From contig NZ_VLNU01000002.1 of assembly GCF_009765165.1 (NCBI RefSeq), positions 84,316-148,315 on the forward strand: a stretch of DNA of 64,000 bases. Reading direction: 5' to 3'. The position numbers and the translations under genes were made by a program. Below are positions 19,510 to 30,300 of this stretch, in pieces (within the stretch, counting starts at the first letter, position 1; each line of letters starts with the position of its first letter). Source of the stretch: Lysobacter panacisoli (GTDB taxonomy: Bacteria > Pseudomonadota > Gammaproteobacteria > Xanthomonadales > Xanthomonadaceae). The notes beneath the pieces were generated by a model that saw nothing but the letters and a program-made list of their open reading frames with translations, was not told the origin of the DNA and searched no databases.

Positions 19510-20136
19510 CTAGCCCAGTCGCAGCAGGTACAGGCCCCGGCCGCGGCCTCGCGGGGTCTGGCGCTGGAAGCCATGCGGGACGAACAGGGCGGGGACTCCG
19601 GTCCAGACGAAGGCAGCGGCCTGCCGTTCACCCTCGGCGACCGACTGCGGGTAGGCCTCGATCTCACCCGCCCCCTTCCGCCGCGCCAGGGCGACCGCGG
19701 CCGCGACCAGGAGGCGGGCGATGCCGTGGCTACGCCAGCGCGTCGGCACGAACAGGCAGTTGAGCGACCAGGTCCGAGCGTTCCAGTCGCGTTGCAGGGC
19801 GCGGCTGTGAGCCAGCCGTGGGAAATCCGAACGCGGGCCGATCGCGCACCAGCCGACCGCTTCGTCGCCGACGAATGCCAGAACGCCCGTGGCGGCACCG
19901 CGCTCGACCAGCCTCCTGAACGACTCCCGGTTGTGGTCGCCCTTGGCGGCTTCCCACGCCTTCCCGCCGGTGGGAACCCGCCACCACATGCACCAGCAGC
20001 CCCCGCACGCGCCGCGTTCGCCAAACAGCGCCTGAAGGTGCGGCCAGTCGTCGCGGCGCAGCGGCCGTGTGCGCACGGACACCCGCGGTTCATCCGCGTG
20101 GAGGCGGCGTGGAATTGTTCGCTTCGGGACTCGCAT
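19510..20136 (-). CDS. GNAT-family N-acetyltransferase
   Basis: This protein of up to 208 residues has a GNAT fold: VLAFVGDEAVGWCAIGPRSDF (strands 2-4) and the acetyl-CoA-binding LFVPTRWRSHGIARLLVAAAV. The N-terminal GGCWCMWWR motif is shared with a subgroup of uncharacterised bacterial GNATs. The substrate is unknown. The start is uncertain: the first ATG at 20136 overlaps the upstream region of the divergent autotransporter gene, and a shorter form is possible. Confidence 0.82.
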   Translation of the reverse strand: MRVPKRTIPRRLHADEPRVSVRTRPLRRDDWPHLQALFGERGACGGCWCMWWRVPTGGKAWEAAKGDHNRESFRRLVERGAATGVLAFVGDEAVGWCAIGPRSDFPRLAHSRALQRDWNARTWSLNCLFVPTRWRSHGIARLLVAAAVALARRKGAGEIEAYPQSVAEGERQAAAFVWTGVPALFVPHGFQRQTPRGRGRGLYLLRLG

Positions 20137-20213
20137 CGATTGTGGCGGCCTCCGCTTGGATCGATACTCGACACGCGTCCGCTGGGGAGTGGACGGCGAC
20201 TACCGAGGAGCTC

Positions 20214-23057
20214 ATGCATTACCACGAAAAGGGACTTGTGACGGCCCTGCGCAGCGCACTGCTGTGCACGGGATTCTGCGGCCTGGCCGCATGCGGAGGC
20301 GGCGGAGGCGGGAGCACCAATGTCAGATCGGCCCCGCCGGCGCTCGGATCGACGACGCCGACGCAGCCGGTAGTGAGCACGCCGAATCCGGCGTACAGCC
20401 GGCACCTCACGCTGACCAATGCGGCCGAAGCGTCGCGGGCCGGCATCACCGGCGCGGGCGTGCGCATTGGCGTCGTCGACAGTGGCGTCATGGGCAACCA
20501 TCCGGCGCTGTCGCCGCGCGTGGTGGACAAGCTGGTGTACGTGCCGTCGCCGCCGAACAATCTGCGCGTCGACGATGTGGTCGGGCACGGCACGGCGGTG
20601 TCGCAGATCGCGGCAGGCACGCCGTTCGGCGCATGGCCGGGCGGTATCGCGCCGGGCGCGCAGATCGTGTCGGCGCGCATCCTGTACGACAAGGATCCCG
20701 AGGACGACGGGTCCGGCCAAGGCAATTCGGTGGACGGTGCGCTGGGCATGGCGCCCATCCACCAGGATCTGATCAACCGCGGCGTGCGCGTGATGAACAA
20801 CTCGTGGGGTGGTTTGTACTGGACCAATCCCGCGGCGACCGCGCCCATCGCGTCGGAGTACCGTCCCTTCATCGTGAGCAACGACGGACTGGTGGTGTTC
20901 GCGACGGGCAACGAAGCGAAGGCGAATCCGTCCAGCATGGCCGCACTGCCGAGCCAGCCCGGACCCAACGGCACGTTGCCGGCTGCGGACCTCGAACGCG
21001 GCTGGCTCGCGGTGACCGCGATCAACCCGAACAACATCAACCAGCTCGACGTCGACAGGAACGGCGCCGTCTACGCGAACGCCTGCGGCGTTGCGATGCG
21101 TTACTGCCTTGCGGCGGTCGGCACCGTTGCAGCCACCGGCAAGGACGATGGCCCGACCAGTCCCACCTACTGGAGCTGGTCCGGCACTTCGCTGGCCGCG
21201 CCGCAGGTGTCGGGTGCCGCCGCGCTGGTGTGGCAGGCCTTCCCGTACTTCAACAACGACCTGGTCCGGCAGACACTGCTCGGCACTGCGCGCGACATCG
21301 GCACGCCGGGCGTGGACGCCGTGTTCGGCTACGGCCTGCTCGACGTGGGCAAGGCGATCAGGGGCCCCGCGCGCTTCGATTGGGGCGACGTGACCGTGAA
21401 CATCAACGGCGCCACGTCCACGTGGTCCAACACCATCTTCGGCAACGGTGGCCTGATCAAGCAGGGCACGGGCACGCTGGTGCTCAACGGCAGTGCGCAG
21501 TACACCGGCGCCACCCAGGTGCTCGGGGGCACGCTGCGGATCGGCACCGGCATGATCTCTCCAGTCACCATCGGGCCGGCGGGCACGCTGGCGATCGGCA
21601 GCGGCGGAAGTTCCGCCGGCGCCAACGCGGGCAACGTCGTGAACCAGGGCACGCTGCTGCTCGACTCGGGGTCCTCCGTCATCACCGGCAACTACCAGCA
21701 GTCGGCAGCCGCGCGCATGGCGCTGATGGTCGGTGCGCGCCTGAACGTGACCGGGCAGGCGGGTCTCGCCGGCAACCTGCATGTGCTCGGCGTGCTGCCG
21801 GGCTATGTGACGTCCGCGCGCGAGGTCTTCCTCAACGCCAACAGCATCACTGGCACATTCGGCAGCCTCACCGCGCAGACGGGCGTGCTGTTGAACGCGA
21901 CTCCGGGTTACAGCACGACCCAGGCATGGCTCGACATCACTCGCCTTGAAGTCACCGCCACCGCGCAGTCGCTGGGACTCAGCGCGGAATCGGTCGGCAG
22001 CGCGCAGCGCGTCGAAGGCGCGTTCGATGCGATCGACTCGGGCCAGCTCGGCAGCGGTGCATCCTCGTCGTCGTTCCTCGGCGGTGCCGGTGCGATCCAG
22101 GGGTCGCCCACGGCCGCAGCGGCGGAGCGCACGCTGTCGAGCCTGTCCGGTGAGCTGCATACCGCCGACAGCGAATTCGCGCTGATGGCCATCGAAGGCA
22201 ATCGTCGCGCGCTGGAATCGCGCGTGGATGCGCTGCTCGATGCCCCGGCCGGCGGCGCATGGGCCGACGAGCTGCGTTCGCAACGCGCGATGTCGCGTTT
22301 CGACATCGATGCCAACGGCTGGATGATGGGCCAGGATCGCCGCCACGGCGATCGCCTCACCATCGGCGCCGCGCTCGCGGAAACCGACGGCTACGCGTAC
22401 CACGACCAGCGTTTCGATCGCGAGCGCAACCGCCAGCTCGAAGCGCAGGTCTATGCGACCTACGATCTCGGCGCGGGCTACGTGCTGGGCAACGTCGCGT
22501 TCGGTCACATGCAGCGCTGGACCCAGCGCGACGTGCTGCTCGGCGATGAGGCCTTCCGCCTTGGCACCGACTACTCCCAGCGCTATGCCAGTGCGGCCGT
22601 GCAGGCCGGTTTGCCGCTGCGCATTGGGCGCGGACGCCTCACGCCATATGCCGGCGTGCAGTCGCTGCGTCTGGATCGCGATGGTTTCAGCGAAGACGGT
22701 GCGGTCGGTTTCGGCCTGAGCACCGACGCGTCGACGATGACCTTGAGCCAGGCGCTGTTCGGCGCGCGCTGGTCCAGTCAGTGGAGCGCCGGGCGTTCGC
22801 TGTGGAGCCTGCAGGGTCGCGTCGAATGGCAGCGCCTGCTGTCGCAGTCGGGAGCCGATGTCGATGCGCGCTTCACCGGTCTCGACGTGTGGTCGCCGAT
22901 TGTCGGCAGCGCGCTGGGCCGCGACATCGGCGTGGTCGGTTTCGGTCTCGGCACGGTGTTGCCGGGTGGTAGCCGCCTCGGCTTCGACGTCGATGCGCGC
23001 CACGACCAGGGCGAGACATGGTCGCGCGCGATGCTCAACTGGTCGACGGCCTGGTGA
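20214..23057 (+). CDS. Lipidated subtilisin-like autotransporter serine protease (NalP-like)
   Basis: This 947-residue protein starts at ATG 20214, with GAGGAG just upstream. It carries a signal peptide with lipobox LAAC (Cys27) and a Gly6 linker. A peptidase S8 domain follows (about 75-400), with catalytic Asp89 (VVDSGV), His125 (GHGTAV) and Ser326 (SGTSLAAPQ). Next come an autotransporter-associated beta-strand repeat (GGLIKQGTGTLVLNGSAQYT) and a passenger beta-helix. The C-terminal 12-stranded barrel occupies about residues 690-947 and ends in an aromatic residue. It is secreted to the surface by type V secretion. Lipidation before the protease domain recalls Neisseria NalP. It converges on the isovaleryl-CoA dehydrogenase gene with only 21 bp between. 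Confidence 0.94.
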   Translation: MHYHEKGLVTALRSALLCTGFCGLAACGGGGGGSTNVRSAPPALGSTTPTQPVVSTPNPAYSRHLTLTNAAEASRAGITGAGVRIGVVDSGVMGNHPALSPRVVDKLVYVPSPPNNLRVDDVVGHGTAVSQIAAGTPFGAWPGGIAPGAQIVSARILYDKDPEDDGSGQGNSVDGALGMAPIHQDLINRGVRVMNNSWGGLYWTNPAATAPIASEYRPFIVSNDGLVVFATGNEAKANPSSMAALPSQPGPNGTLPAADLERGWLAVTAINPNNINQLDVDRNGAVYANACGVAMRYCLAAVGTVAATGKDDGPTSPTYWSWSGTSLAAPQVSGAAALVWQAFPYFNNDLVRQTLLGTARDIGTPGVDAVFGYGLLDVGKAIRGPARFDWGDVTVNINGATSTWSNTIFGNGGLIKQGTGTLVLNGSAQYTGATQVLGGTLRIGTGMISPVTIGPAGTLAIGSGGSSAGANAGNVVNQGTLLLDSGSSVITGNYQQSAAARMALMVGARLNVTGQAGLAGNLHVLGVLPGYVTSAREVFLNANSITGTFGSLTAQTGVLLNATPGYSTTQAWLDITRLEVTATAQSLGLSAESVGSAQRVEGAFDAIDSGQLGSGASSSSFLGGAGAIQGSPTAAAAERTLSSLSGELHTADSEFALMAIEGNRRALESRVDALLDAPAGGAWADELRSQRAMSRFDIDANGWMMGQDRRHGDRLTIGAALAETDGYAYHDQRFDRERNRQLEAQVYATYDLGAGYVLGNVAFGHMQRWTQRDVLLGDEAFRLGTDYSQRYASAAVQAGLPLRIGRGRLTPYAGVQSLRLDRDGFSEDGAVGFGLSTDASTMTLSQALFGARWSSQWSAGRSLWSLQGRVEWQRLLSQSGADVDARFTGLDVWSPIVGSALGRDIGVVGFGLGTVLPGGSRLGFDVDARHDQGETWSRAMLNWSTAW

Positions 23058-23078
23058 TCAGGACGTTCGGGCAGCGGC

Positions 23079-24251
23079 TCAGTGCCGCTGCTCGAACAAC
23101 TCGCGGCCGATCAGCATGCGGCGGATTTCGTTGGTGCCCGCGCCGATCGCGTAGAGCTTGGCGTCGCGCAGGATCCGGCCGGTCGGGAACTCGTTGATGT
23201 AGCCGTTGCCGCCCAGCGCCTGGATGCCTTCCAGCGCGACCTGCACGGCCGCTTCCGACGCATGCAGCAGGCACGCCGCCGCATCGACGCGACTGCTGTG
23301 GCCGCCGTCGAAATCGCGCGCCACCTGGTACGCGAACGCGCGGCTCGACTGCAGCGCGGTGTACATGTCGGCGATCTTGCCCTGCATCAGCCCGAACGTG
23401 CCGATGGCGGCGTTGAACTGCTTGCGCTCGCGCACGTAGGGCAGGGCGATGTCGAGCGCGGCCTGCATCAGGCCGATGGGGCCGCCGGTCAGCACGAGGC
23501 GTTCGGTGTTGAGGCCGCGCATCAGCACCTTCACGCCGTGGTTCACGTGGCCGAGCACGTTCTGCACCGGGATCTCGCAGTTCTCGAACACCAGCTCGCA
23601 GGTGTTCGAGCCGCGCATGCCGAACTTGTCGAGCTTCTGCGCCGTCGAGAAACCCTTCATGCCCTTCTCGACGATGAAAGCGGTCATGCACTGGCTGCCG
23701 GCGTCTTTGCCCGCAGTGCGCATGTACACGATCAGCACGTCGGCCTCGGGGCCGTTGGTGATCCACATCTTGCTGCCGTTGGCGACCCACACGCCGTCGC
23801 GCCCCGCTTCAAGACGAAGCTCGGCGCGGCAGCTCATCGAGCCGACCACGTCCGAACCCGCGCCCGGTTCGCTCATCGCCAGCGCGCCCTTCCATTCGCC
23901 GCTGCACAGCTTGGGCAGGTACTTGCGGCGCTGGTCCTCGTTGCCGTTGGCGTAGAGATTGCTCACGCACAGGTTCGAATGCGCGCCGTAGCTCAGGCCG
24001 ACAGAACCCGACGCGCGCGAGATCTCTTCCATCGCGACCAGATGCGCGAGGTAACCCATGTCGCTGCCGCCGTACTCGCCCGGCACCGTCATGCCCAGCA
24101 AACCCATTTCGCCGAGCTTCGGCCACAGATCCTGCGGGAACCAGTTCTCCTCGTCGATCTGCGCCGCGCGCGGTGCGATCTCGGCCTGCGCGAAACGTTG
24201 CACGGCATCGCGCAGGGCATCGAGTTCTTCACCGAGGGGGAAAGGGCGCAT
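23079..24251 (-). CDS. liuA: Isovaleryl-CoA dehydrogenase
   Basis: This 390-residue acyl-CoA dehydrogenase has the FAD-binding segments [12 protein letters not shown] and WITNGPEAD. The predicted catalytic base is Glu250 in [13 protein letters not shown]; isovaleryl-CoA dehydrogenases place the glutamate here rather than near the C-terminus as in other family members. The C-terminal [35 protein letters not shown] is a family hallmark. It oxidises isovaleryl-CoA to 3-methylcrotonyl-CoA, the substrate of the LiuB/LiuD carboxylase. It stands apart from the other liu genes, about 6 kb upstream of liuB. Confidence 0.95.
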   Translation of the reverse strand: MRPFPLGEELDALRDAVQRFAQAEIAPRAAQIDEENWFPQDLWPKLGEMGLLGMTVPGEYGGSDMGYLAHLVAMEEISRASGSVGLSYGAHSNLCVSNLYANGNEDQRRKYLPKLCSGEWKGALAMSEPGAGSDVVGSMSCRAELRLEAGRDGVWVANGSKMWITNGPEADVLIVYMRTAGKDAGSQCMTAFIVEKGMKGFSTAQKLDKFGMRGSNTCELVFENCEIPVQNVLGHVNHGVKVLMRGLNTERLVLTGGPIGLMQAALDIALPYVRERKQFNAAIGTFGLMQGKIADMYTALQSSRAFAYQVARDFDGGHSSRVDAAACLLHASEAAVQVALEGIQALGGNGYINEFPTGRILRDAKLYAIGAGTNEIRRMLIGRELFEQRH

Positions 24252-24387
24252 GGGAGTCCTTGAACGGAGGAGAGGGCACGCGGCGAACGCGCGCGATGCT
24301 GCAATTGTAGGGGCGCGGCGTTAACCGGTCGTCTTGCGGTGCAATAAAACGTGCCGCAAGCGCCACGCGAACCGACGGCCTCTTGCC

Positions 24388-24487
24388 GTCATCCCCGCGA
24401 AGGCGGGGATCCAGGCCGGCACGCATCACGCATTCCGGAGGGCGGAATCGCATCCGTTGCATGGATTCCCGCCTTCGCGGGAATGAC
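24388..24487. repeat. Inverted pair of GTCATCCCCGCGAAGGCGGGGAT repeats
   Basis: CGTCATCCCCGCGAAGGCGG (24388-24415 with flanks) and its inverted partner GGATTCCCGCCTTCGCGGGA (24462-24487) flank about 45 bp. This REP-like palindrome is common in many proteobacterial genomes. Confidence 0.85.
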
Positions 24488-24500
24488 CGCAACGGAAGTC

Positions 24501-24577
24501 GTAGCCCGGGTAAGGCCGAAGGCCGCACCCGGGGAAGTGGCGTGTTTCCCGGGTGCGCTGCGCTTACCCGGGCTACG
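24501..24577. repeat. GTAGCCCGGGTAAG palindromic repeat, copy 1
   Basis: The left arm GTAGCCCGGGTAAGGCCGAA and right arm (CCCGGGTGCGCTGCGCTTACCCGGGCTAC) form a large palindrome. Further copies occur at 34768-34848, 47370-47400 (half), 49651-49685 (half), 55094-55187 and 55890-55982. Confidence 0.9.
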
Positions 24578-24596
24578 ACACGCAGGGAGGTCAAAA

Positions 24597-24625
24597 GAAA
24601 ACGCCCGGACAAGCCGGGCGTTTTC
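24597..24625 (-). terminator. Terminator after leucine dehydrogenase
   Basis: A 12-bp stem (GAAAACGCCCGG and its complement) with a 5-base loop and a following T-run in the minus direction lies 29 bp after the ldh stop. Confidence 0.85.
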
Positions 24626-24653
24626 AGATGCATCACTGCTCGCGAAACGGCAA

Positions 24654-25757
24654 TCAATGCCCGCCGCGAATACGACCCTGGAAACGCGGAGCCGAACGGC
24701 CCAGCGGCAGCTTCAGCTTGCCGATCGCGTTGATGCGCTCTTCGGCCAGGCGGTCGGCGGCACGGTAGGTCGGGATCGCGTCACGCTCGGCGATCTCGAA
24801 GATGCGCGCGAGGTTGTGGTAGATCGTGCGCATCATGCGCATGGCGCGCTCGCGGTTGTAGCCGTCCAGCTCCAGCGCCACGTTCATCACGCCGCCCGCG
24901 TTCACCGCGTAATCCGGTGCGTACAGGATGCCGCGCTTGGCCACTTCGTCGCCGATGGCGTTGTTGGCCAGCTGGTTGTTGGCCGCGCCGCAGATGACCT
25001 TGGCCTTCAGGCGGGGCAGGGTGTTCTCGTTGACGGTGCCGCCCAGCGCGCACGGCGAGTACACGTCGGCCGGGACGTCGTAGATCTCGTCCAGGCCCAC
25101 GGCTTCGGCGCCGTACTCGGACACGGCCTTGTCCACCAGCGACTTGTTGATGTCGGTGACGAACATCTTCGCGCCGCGCTCCTTGAGCAGCTTCACGAAC
25201 TCCATGCCCACGTGGCCAAGGCCCTGCACGGCGTAGGAATACTTGCCCACTTCCTCGTCGCCGAAACGCTTGTTGAGCGTGGCCATCAGGCCCTGCAGCG
25301 TGCCGTAGGCGGTGAACGGCGACGGGTCGCCCGAACCGCCGTGGACCTGGTGCACGCCGGTGACGTACTCGGTCTCGCGGTACACGTATTCCATGTCGTT
25401 GACGTCGATGCCGACGTCTTCGGCGGTGATGTAACGACCGCCCAGTGCTTCGACGAACTGGCCGAACGCGCGGAACAGCGCCTCGGACTTGTCCACGGCG
25501 GGATCGCCGATGATCACGGCCTTGCCGCCGCCGATGTTCAGGCCGGCAACCGCGTTCTTGTACGTCATGCCGCGCGACAGGCGGAGCACGTCGTTCAGCG
25601 CGTCCTGCTCGGTCTTGTACGGCCACATGCGCGTACCGCCGAGAGCCGGACCGAGCACGGTGTTATGGATCGCGATGATGGCCTTCAGGCCCGCGTCCTT
25701 GTTGTGGCAAAACACGACCTGCTCGTGGCCGAAGGTGTCCAGGGTTTCGAAAATCAT
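24654..25757 (-). CDS. ldh: Leucine dehydrogenase (Glu/Leu/Phe/Val dehydrogenase family)
   Basis: This 367-residue NAD-dependent amino-acid dehydrogenase has an N-terminal dimerisation domain with LGPALGGTRM, Lys67 and the catalytic Lys79 in LNIGGGKAVI. A Rossmann domain with QGLGHVG follows. It deaminates leucine, valine and isoleucine reversibly to the 2-oxo acids and so feeds the branched-chain pathway encoded around it. It has its own terminator. The liuA gene lies on the same strand 400 bp downstream across repeats, so the two are probably separately transcribed. Confidence 0.93.
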   Translation of the reverse strand: MIFETLDTFGHEQVVFCHNKDAGLKAIIAIHNTVLGPALGGTRMWPYKTEQDALNDVLRLSRGMTYKNAVAGLNIGGGKAVIIGDPAVDKSEALFRAFGQFVEALGGRYITAEDVGIDVNDMEYVYRETEYVTGVHQVHGGSGDPSPFTAYGTLQGLMATLNKRFGDEEVGKYSYAVQGLGHVGMEFVKLLKERGAKMFVTDINKSLVDKAVSEYGAEAVGLDEIYDVPADVYSPCALGGTVNENTLPRLKAKVICGAANNQLANNAIGDEVAKRGILYAPDYAVNAGGVMNVALELDGYNRERAMRMMRTIYHNLARIFEIAERDAIPTYRAADRLAEERINAIGKLKLPLGRSAPRFQGRIRGGH

Positions 25758-25935
25758 CGGGTGCTCCGCGTTGGCGCGAGGAGTTGCGCGTCGCGCTTTA
25801 CGCCAACTGTGAGGTGTAAGTCGTTGAATCGAAATAGATTCGCCTCTGCGACAAAGGCTATGGCCCCGCCGCAGGCGCGACAGTCTAATGCAATCGGGGG
25901 ATACGGATGCGTACGCCCAGCGGCGTGATGCCCGT

Positions 25936-27201
25936 TCAGTAATTCCGGTACGGTCCCTGGCGCAGCCAGAGGGTCGCCAGCCACTTCACGCCGCGCTCCA
26001 CGGGCAGGCCGGCGTGCAGCGAATCCACGTCCGGCGACCCGTCCGGATGCAGGTTGTCGAAGATCACCGCGCGCCCCGGCCGCGGCATCACCCGCAGCCC
26101 GGCGATCGGGAATTCGGTTTCGCCGCCGGCTTCCACGTCGTTGAGGTAGACGCAGATCGTGCGCAGGCGGTTGCCCGCGTCGGGACGGTCGCCTTCGATC
26201 GAACCGGGCGGCCGGTAATCGCGATGCGGACGGTATTCCTGGCCGGGCTCGTAGCGCAGCACGGTCAGGTGTTCGGCATGCGAGAACGGCACGCCGGCCG
26301 CGGCGGTCATGCGCAGCTGCACCGCGCGCAGCGCCATGTCCTCGAGGATGGGATCCACCGCGGCATCGCGGCTGGTGCGGATTTCCAGCGGCACCGGCTT
26401 GCCGGTGTTCGGATCGATCGTCTGCGAACGCTGCAGGCGCGGCTCGGCGTTGGCAATCAGCAGCCGGCAATCGTCCGCGCTCAGCAGACCATCGACGGTC
26501 AGCACGCGCGGACGCGCCGATTGCAGTTTCAGGTCGACCGGGCGCAGCACGTCGTCCATCTGCAACTCGCCGGCCGGGACATCCAGCGGCACGTAGTCCG
26601 GCACCGCGACCCGCGGCAACGGGCCGATGCCGTACGACGCCAGTTGCTGGCGCAGCTGCGACGCCGCGAACGGCTGCGCCTTGCAGTTTTCGCCCAGTGC
26701 CAACCGCTCGGCGAACAATCGCGCCGCGACCGCATCGCCCAGGTCCGCGCCGCGTTCGAGCAGTTGCATGCAGCGCCGCTGGTCGTCGGGATGGGCCTTG
26801 CGCGCGAAGTGCAGCGCCGCCGCGCGCAACGCCGGCGGATAGTCCGCCTTGACCGCGTGCATCACCCGCTCGTTGATCCGCCCGTCGCGCGGCAGGGCCT
26901 GCCCGCCGAGCGCGATCAGCGCCAGGAAATACCCCGCGATCGGGCTGCCCGCCATTTCCGCGCGCAGGAACCACACCGCCGCCAGTTCCGCATCGGCCTC
27001 GCAGCCCACGCCGTACATCAGCATGCGGGCGTACTCGATCTGCGCGTTCGCCAGCCCGGCTTCGGCCGCGCGGCGGTGCAGGGTGAACGCCTCTTCCAGC
27101 TCGTGCCGCACCACCAGCGCCGAGGCCAGCCGGAACAAGGCCGGCGGCGAACCCGTATGGGCCTGGCGGCGCAGTTCGAGCAGGGCGGTGTCTTCGTTCA
27201 T
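25936..27201 (-). CDS. Sel1-repeat / 2-oxoglutarate-Fe(II) oxygenase (prolyl 4-hydroxylase type)
   Basis: This 421-residue cytosolic protein has two halves. The N-terminal half (about 15-170) has Sel1/TPR-like helical repeats (for example [29 protein letters not shown]). The C-terminal half (about 230-421) is a P4H catalytic domain: the iron ligands are the His and Asp of YRPHRDY and the His of DSLHAGLPV, and the 2-oxoglutarate-binding Lys is in GVKWLATLW. It probably hydroxylates a protein proline or a related residue, with the Sel1 repeats choosing the target. The target is unknown. It is divergent from icmF across about 150 bp. Confidence 0.9.
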   Translation of the reverse strand: MNEDTALLELRRQAHTGSPPALFRLASALVVRHELEEAFTLHRRAAEAGLANAQIEYARMLMYGVGCEADAELAAVWFLRAEMAGSPIAGYFLALIALGGQALPRDGRINERVMHAVKADYPPALRAAALHFARKAHPDDQRRCMQLLERGADLGDAVAARLFAERLALGENCKAQPFAASQLRQQLASYGIGPLPRVAVPDYVPLDVPAGELQMDDVLRPVDLKLQSARPRVLTVDGLLSADDCRLLIANAEPRLQRSQTIDPNTGKPVPLEIRTSRDAAVDPILEDMALRAVQLRMTAAAGVPFSHAEHLTVLRYEPGQEYRPHRDYRPPGSIEGDRPDAGNRLRTICVYLNDVEAGGETEFPIAGLRVMPRPGRAVIFDNLHPDGSPDVDSLHAGLPVERGVKWLATLWLRQGPYRNY

Positions 27202-27349
27202 GGCGGCGGGGAGGGGGTTGGACGGCAGTGTAGCCAGACCGCACGGGCGCGGTGCCGGTGAGGACTACCAACGCCCGCTCCGGGCCAAACCGGCCCATAA
27301 CCCTGCCGCGCTACAATGCGGATTCGATCGTTTCCGTATTGAGCAGTCC

Positions 27350-30300
27350 ATGAGCACTCCCGCCAGCAACCTGCCCGAAGCCGCAACCGAGACCAGCCCG
27401 CTGCGGTTCGTCACCGCCGCCAGCCTGTTCGACGGCCACGACGCCGCCATCAACATCATGCGGCGCCTGATCCAGGGGCAGGGCGCGGAGGTCATCCACC
27501 TCGGCCACAACCGCTCGGTCGAAGACGTCGTTCGCGCCGCATTGCAGGAAGACGCCGACGCCATCGCGCTGTCGTCCTACCAGGGCGGCCACGTCGAGTA
27601 CTTCAAGTACATGGTCGACATGCTCAAGGAACGCGGCGCGTCCCACGTCCGCGTGTTCGGCGGCGGCGGCGGCACCATCACGCCGGAAGAAATCCGCGAA
27701 CTGCAGGCCTACGGCGTGGAGCGCATCTACCACCCCAACGACGGCATGCACATGGGCCTGGTGGCGATGATCGAGGACGTCGTGCGCCGCGCCGAAGGCG
27801 CGCGCCTGCCGGTCGACAAGCCGCACAAGGTCGCCTTCGACAACGAGATCGAAATCGGCCGCATGCTCAGCGCCATCGAAGAGAGCGCGCTCGACGAGGC
27901 CGAACTCGCCCACCTGCGCAAGGAATGGCAGCTCGCCGGCGGCAAGACCCCGGTGGTCGGCATCACCGGCACCGGCGGCGCCGGCAAGTCCTCGGTCACC
28001 GACGAACTGCTCAACCGCTTCCTCGCCAGCTTCCCGGAGATGCGCGTCGCCGTGATCTCCGTCGATCCCACCCGCCGCCGCACCGGTGGCGCGCTGCTGG
28101 GCGACCGCATCCGCATGAACTCGCTGCGCTCCAAGCGCGTGTTCATGCGTTCGATGGCCACGCGCCGCCAGCACATGGCGACCAACATCGTGCTCAAGGA
28201 CTGCATCGCCTTCCTCAAGTCGCTGGGCTACGACCTCGTCATCGTCGAGACCGCCGGCATCGGCCAGTCCGACTCGGAGATCGTCGACCTCGTCGATTTC
28301 CCCATGTACGTCATGACCAGCGACTTCGGTGCGCCGAGCCAGCTGGAGAAGATCGACATGCTCGACTACGCCGAGCTGGTCGTCCTCAACAAGTTCGACA
28401 AGCGCGGCGCCGAAGACGCCCTGCGCGACGTGCGTAAGCAGTGGAAGCGCAACCGCGTCGCCTTCCAGACCAAGGACGAGGACGTCCCGGTCTACCCGAC
28501 CATCGCCTCGCAGTTCAACGACCCCGGCATCAGCTGGATGTTCGCCAACCTGTGCCGCCTGTTGCGCGACAAGCTGTCGCTGCCGGCGGACAAGTGGACG
28601 CCCGAGCTCGACACCTCGCTCAAGGAACCGCGCGCGACCGTGCTGATCCCGGGCGCGCGCGTGCGCTATCTCGCCGAGATCGCCGAGCAGGGCCGCGGCA
28701 TCAACAAGCAGATCGAAACCCAGTCCGAGATCGCCGACCGCGCGCAGAGCTACTGGCAGTCGCTGAAGGACCTGGGCGACGACAAGCTCCCCGGTGCGCT
28801 CGACCTGTACGTGGCCGATGCGCTGCTACCCCTCTCCCTGGCTGCTTCGCAGCCTGTCCCTCTCCCGCAAGGGGAGAGGGGCCACACCGGCCACGCCAAC
28901 GCTTCCACCTCTCCCCTTGCGGGAGAGGTCGACGCGCGCAGCGCGTCGGGAGAGGGGAGCGCGCGCAGCGCGCCCGACCGCACGCTCCTTACCCTGCGCC
29001 AGCGCTACAACGACGCCGTTCAGTCGCTCACGTCCGAAGCGTTGAAGCTGCTGCGCGACTGGCCCGCACGCCTCAAGTCCATCACGGACGAAGTCAACGA
29101 ATACAAGGTCCGCGACAAGACCATTCGCGTCGAGAACTACCGCGAATCCCTGTCGCACCAGAAGATCCCGAAGATCGCCGCGCCCACCTACCGCAGCTGG
29201 GGCGAACTGCTGACCTTCCTGCAGAAGGAAAACCTGCCGGGCTACTACCCGTACACCGGCGGCGTGTACCCGTACCGCCGCACCGGCGAAGACCCCATCC
29301 GCATGTTCGCGGGCGAGGGCACGCCCGAGCGCACCAACCGCCGCTTCCACTACCTGTCGGTCGGCCAGCCGGCCGCGCGCCTGTCCACCGCGTTCGACTC
29401 GGTCACGCTGTACGGCGAAGACCCCGCCGTGCGCCCGGACATCTACGGCAAGATCGGCAATTCCGGCGTCAACATCGCCACGCTGGACGACATGAAGAAG
29501 CTGTACTCCGGCTTCGACCTGTGCGCGCCCACCACATCGGTGTCGATGACCATCAACGGCCCGGCGCCGATCATCCTGGCGATGTTCATGAACACCGCCA
29601 TCGACCAGCAGGTCGAGAAGTACCTGCGCGCCGACGACGCGCGCTGGAACGCCGCGCACGACAAGATCGAGAAGATGTTCGAAGGGCGCGCGCGTCCGCA
29701 GTACAGCGGCATGCTGCCCGAAGGCAACGACGGCCTCGGCCTGGGCCTGCTGGGCGTCACCGGCGACCAGGTCGTCGACGCGGAAACGTACGAGAAGATC
29801 AGGGCCGAGACGCTGGCCACCGTGCGCGGCACCGTGCAGGCCGACATCCTCAAGGAAGACCAGGCGCAGAACACCTGCATCTTCAGCACCGAGTTCGCCC
29901 TGCGCATGATGGGCGACATCCAGCAGTTCTTCGTGGACCGCAACGTCCGCAATTTCTACTCGGTGTCCATCAGCGGTTACCACATCGCCGAAGCCGGCGC
30001 GAACCCGATCAGCCAGCTCGCCTTCACCCTGAGCAACGGCTTCACGATCGTGGAGTACTACCTCGCGCGCGGCATGAAGATCGACGACTTCGCGCCCAAC
30101 CTGTCGTTCTTCTTCAGCAACGGCATGGACCCGGAATACACCGTCATCGGCCGCGTCGCCCGCCGCATCTGGGCCCGCGCCATGCGCGAGCGCTACGGCG
30201 CGTCCGCGCGCAGCCAGATGATGAAGTACCACATCCAGACCAGCGGCCGCTCCCTGCACGCGCAGGAGATCCAGTTCAACGACATCCGCACCACGCTGCA

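Larger units (their letters stand above)
24252..24653. other. Gene-free stretch filled with repeats and a terminator
   Basis: No gene is supported between liuA and leucine dehydrogenase. The stretch holds two different palindromic repeat pairs (described separately) and the terminator of the leucine dehydrogenase gene. Promoter sequence for liuA must lie in 24252-24380. Confidence 0.8.

Noticed and set aside
19473..23003. Open frame of 1176 codons on the minus strand, antisense to the autotransporter gene
   Set aside because: Arg/Ala/His-rich low-complexity translation without any domain; it is the shadow of a high-GC gene. The autotransporter on the other strand has a full catalytic triad and barrel.
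24351..25928. 525-codon plus-strand open frame through repeats and the leucine dehydrogenase gene
   Set aside because: Begins in repeat DNA and is antisense to a well-supported dehydrogenase.
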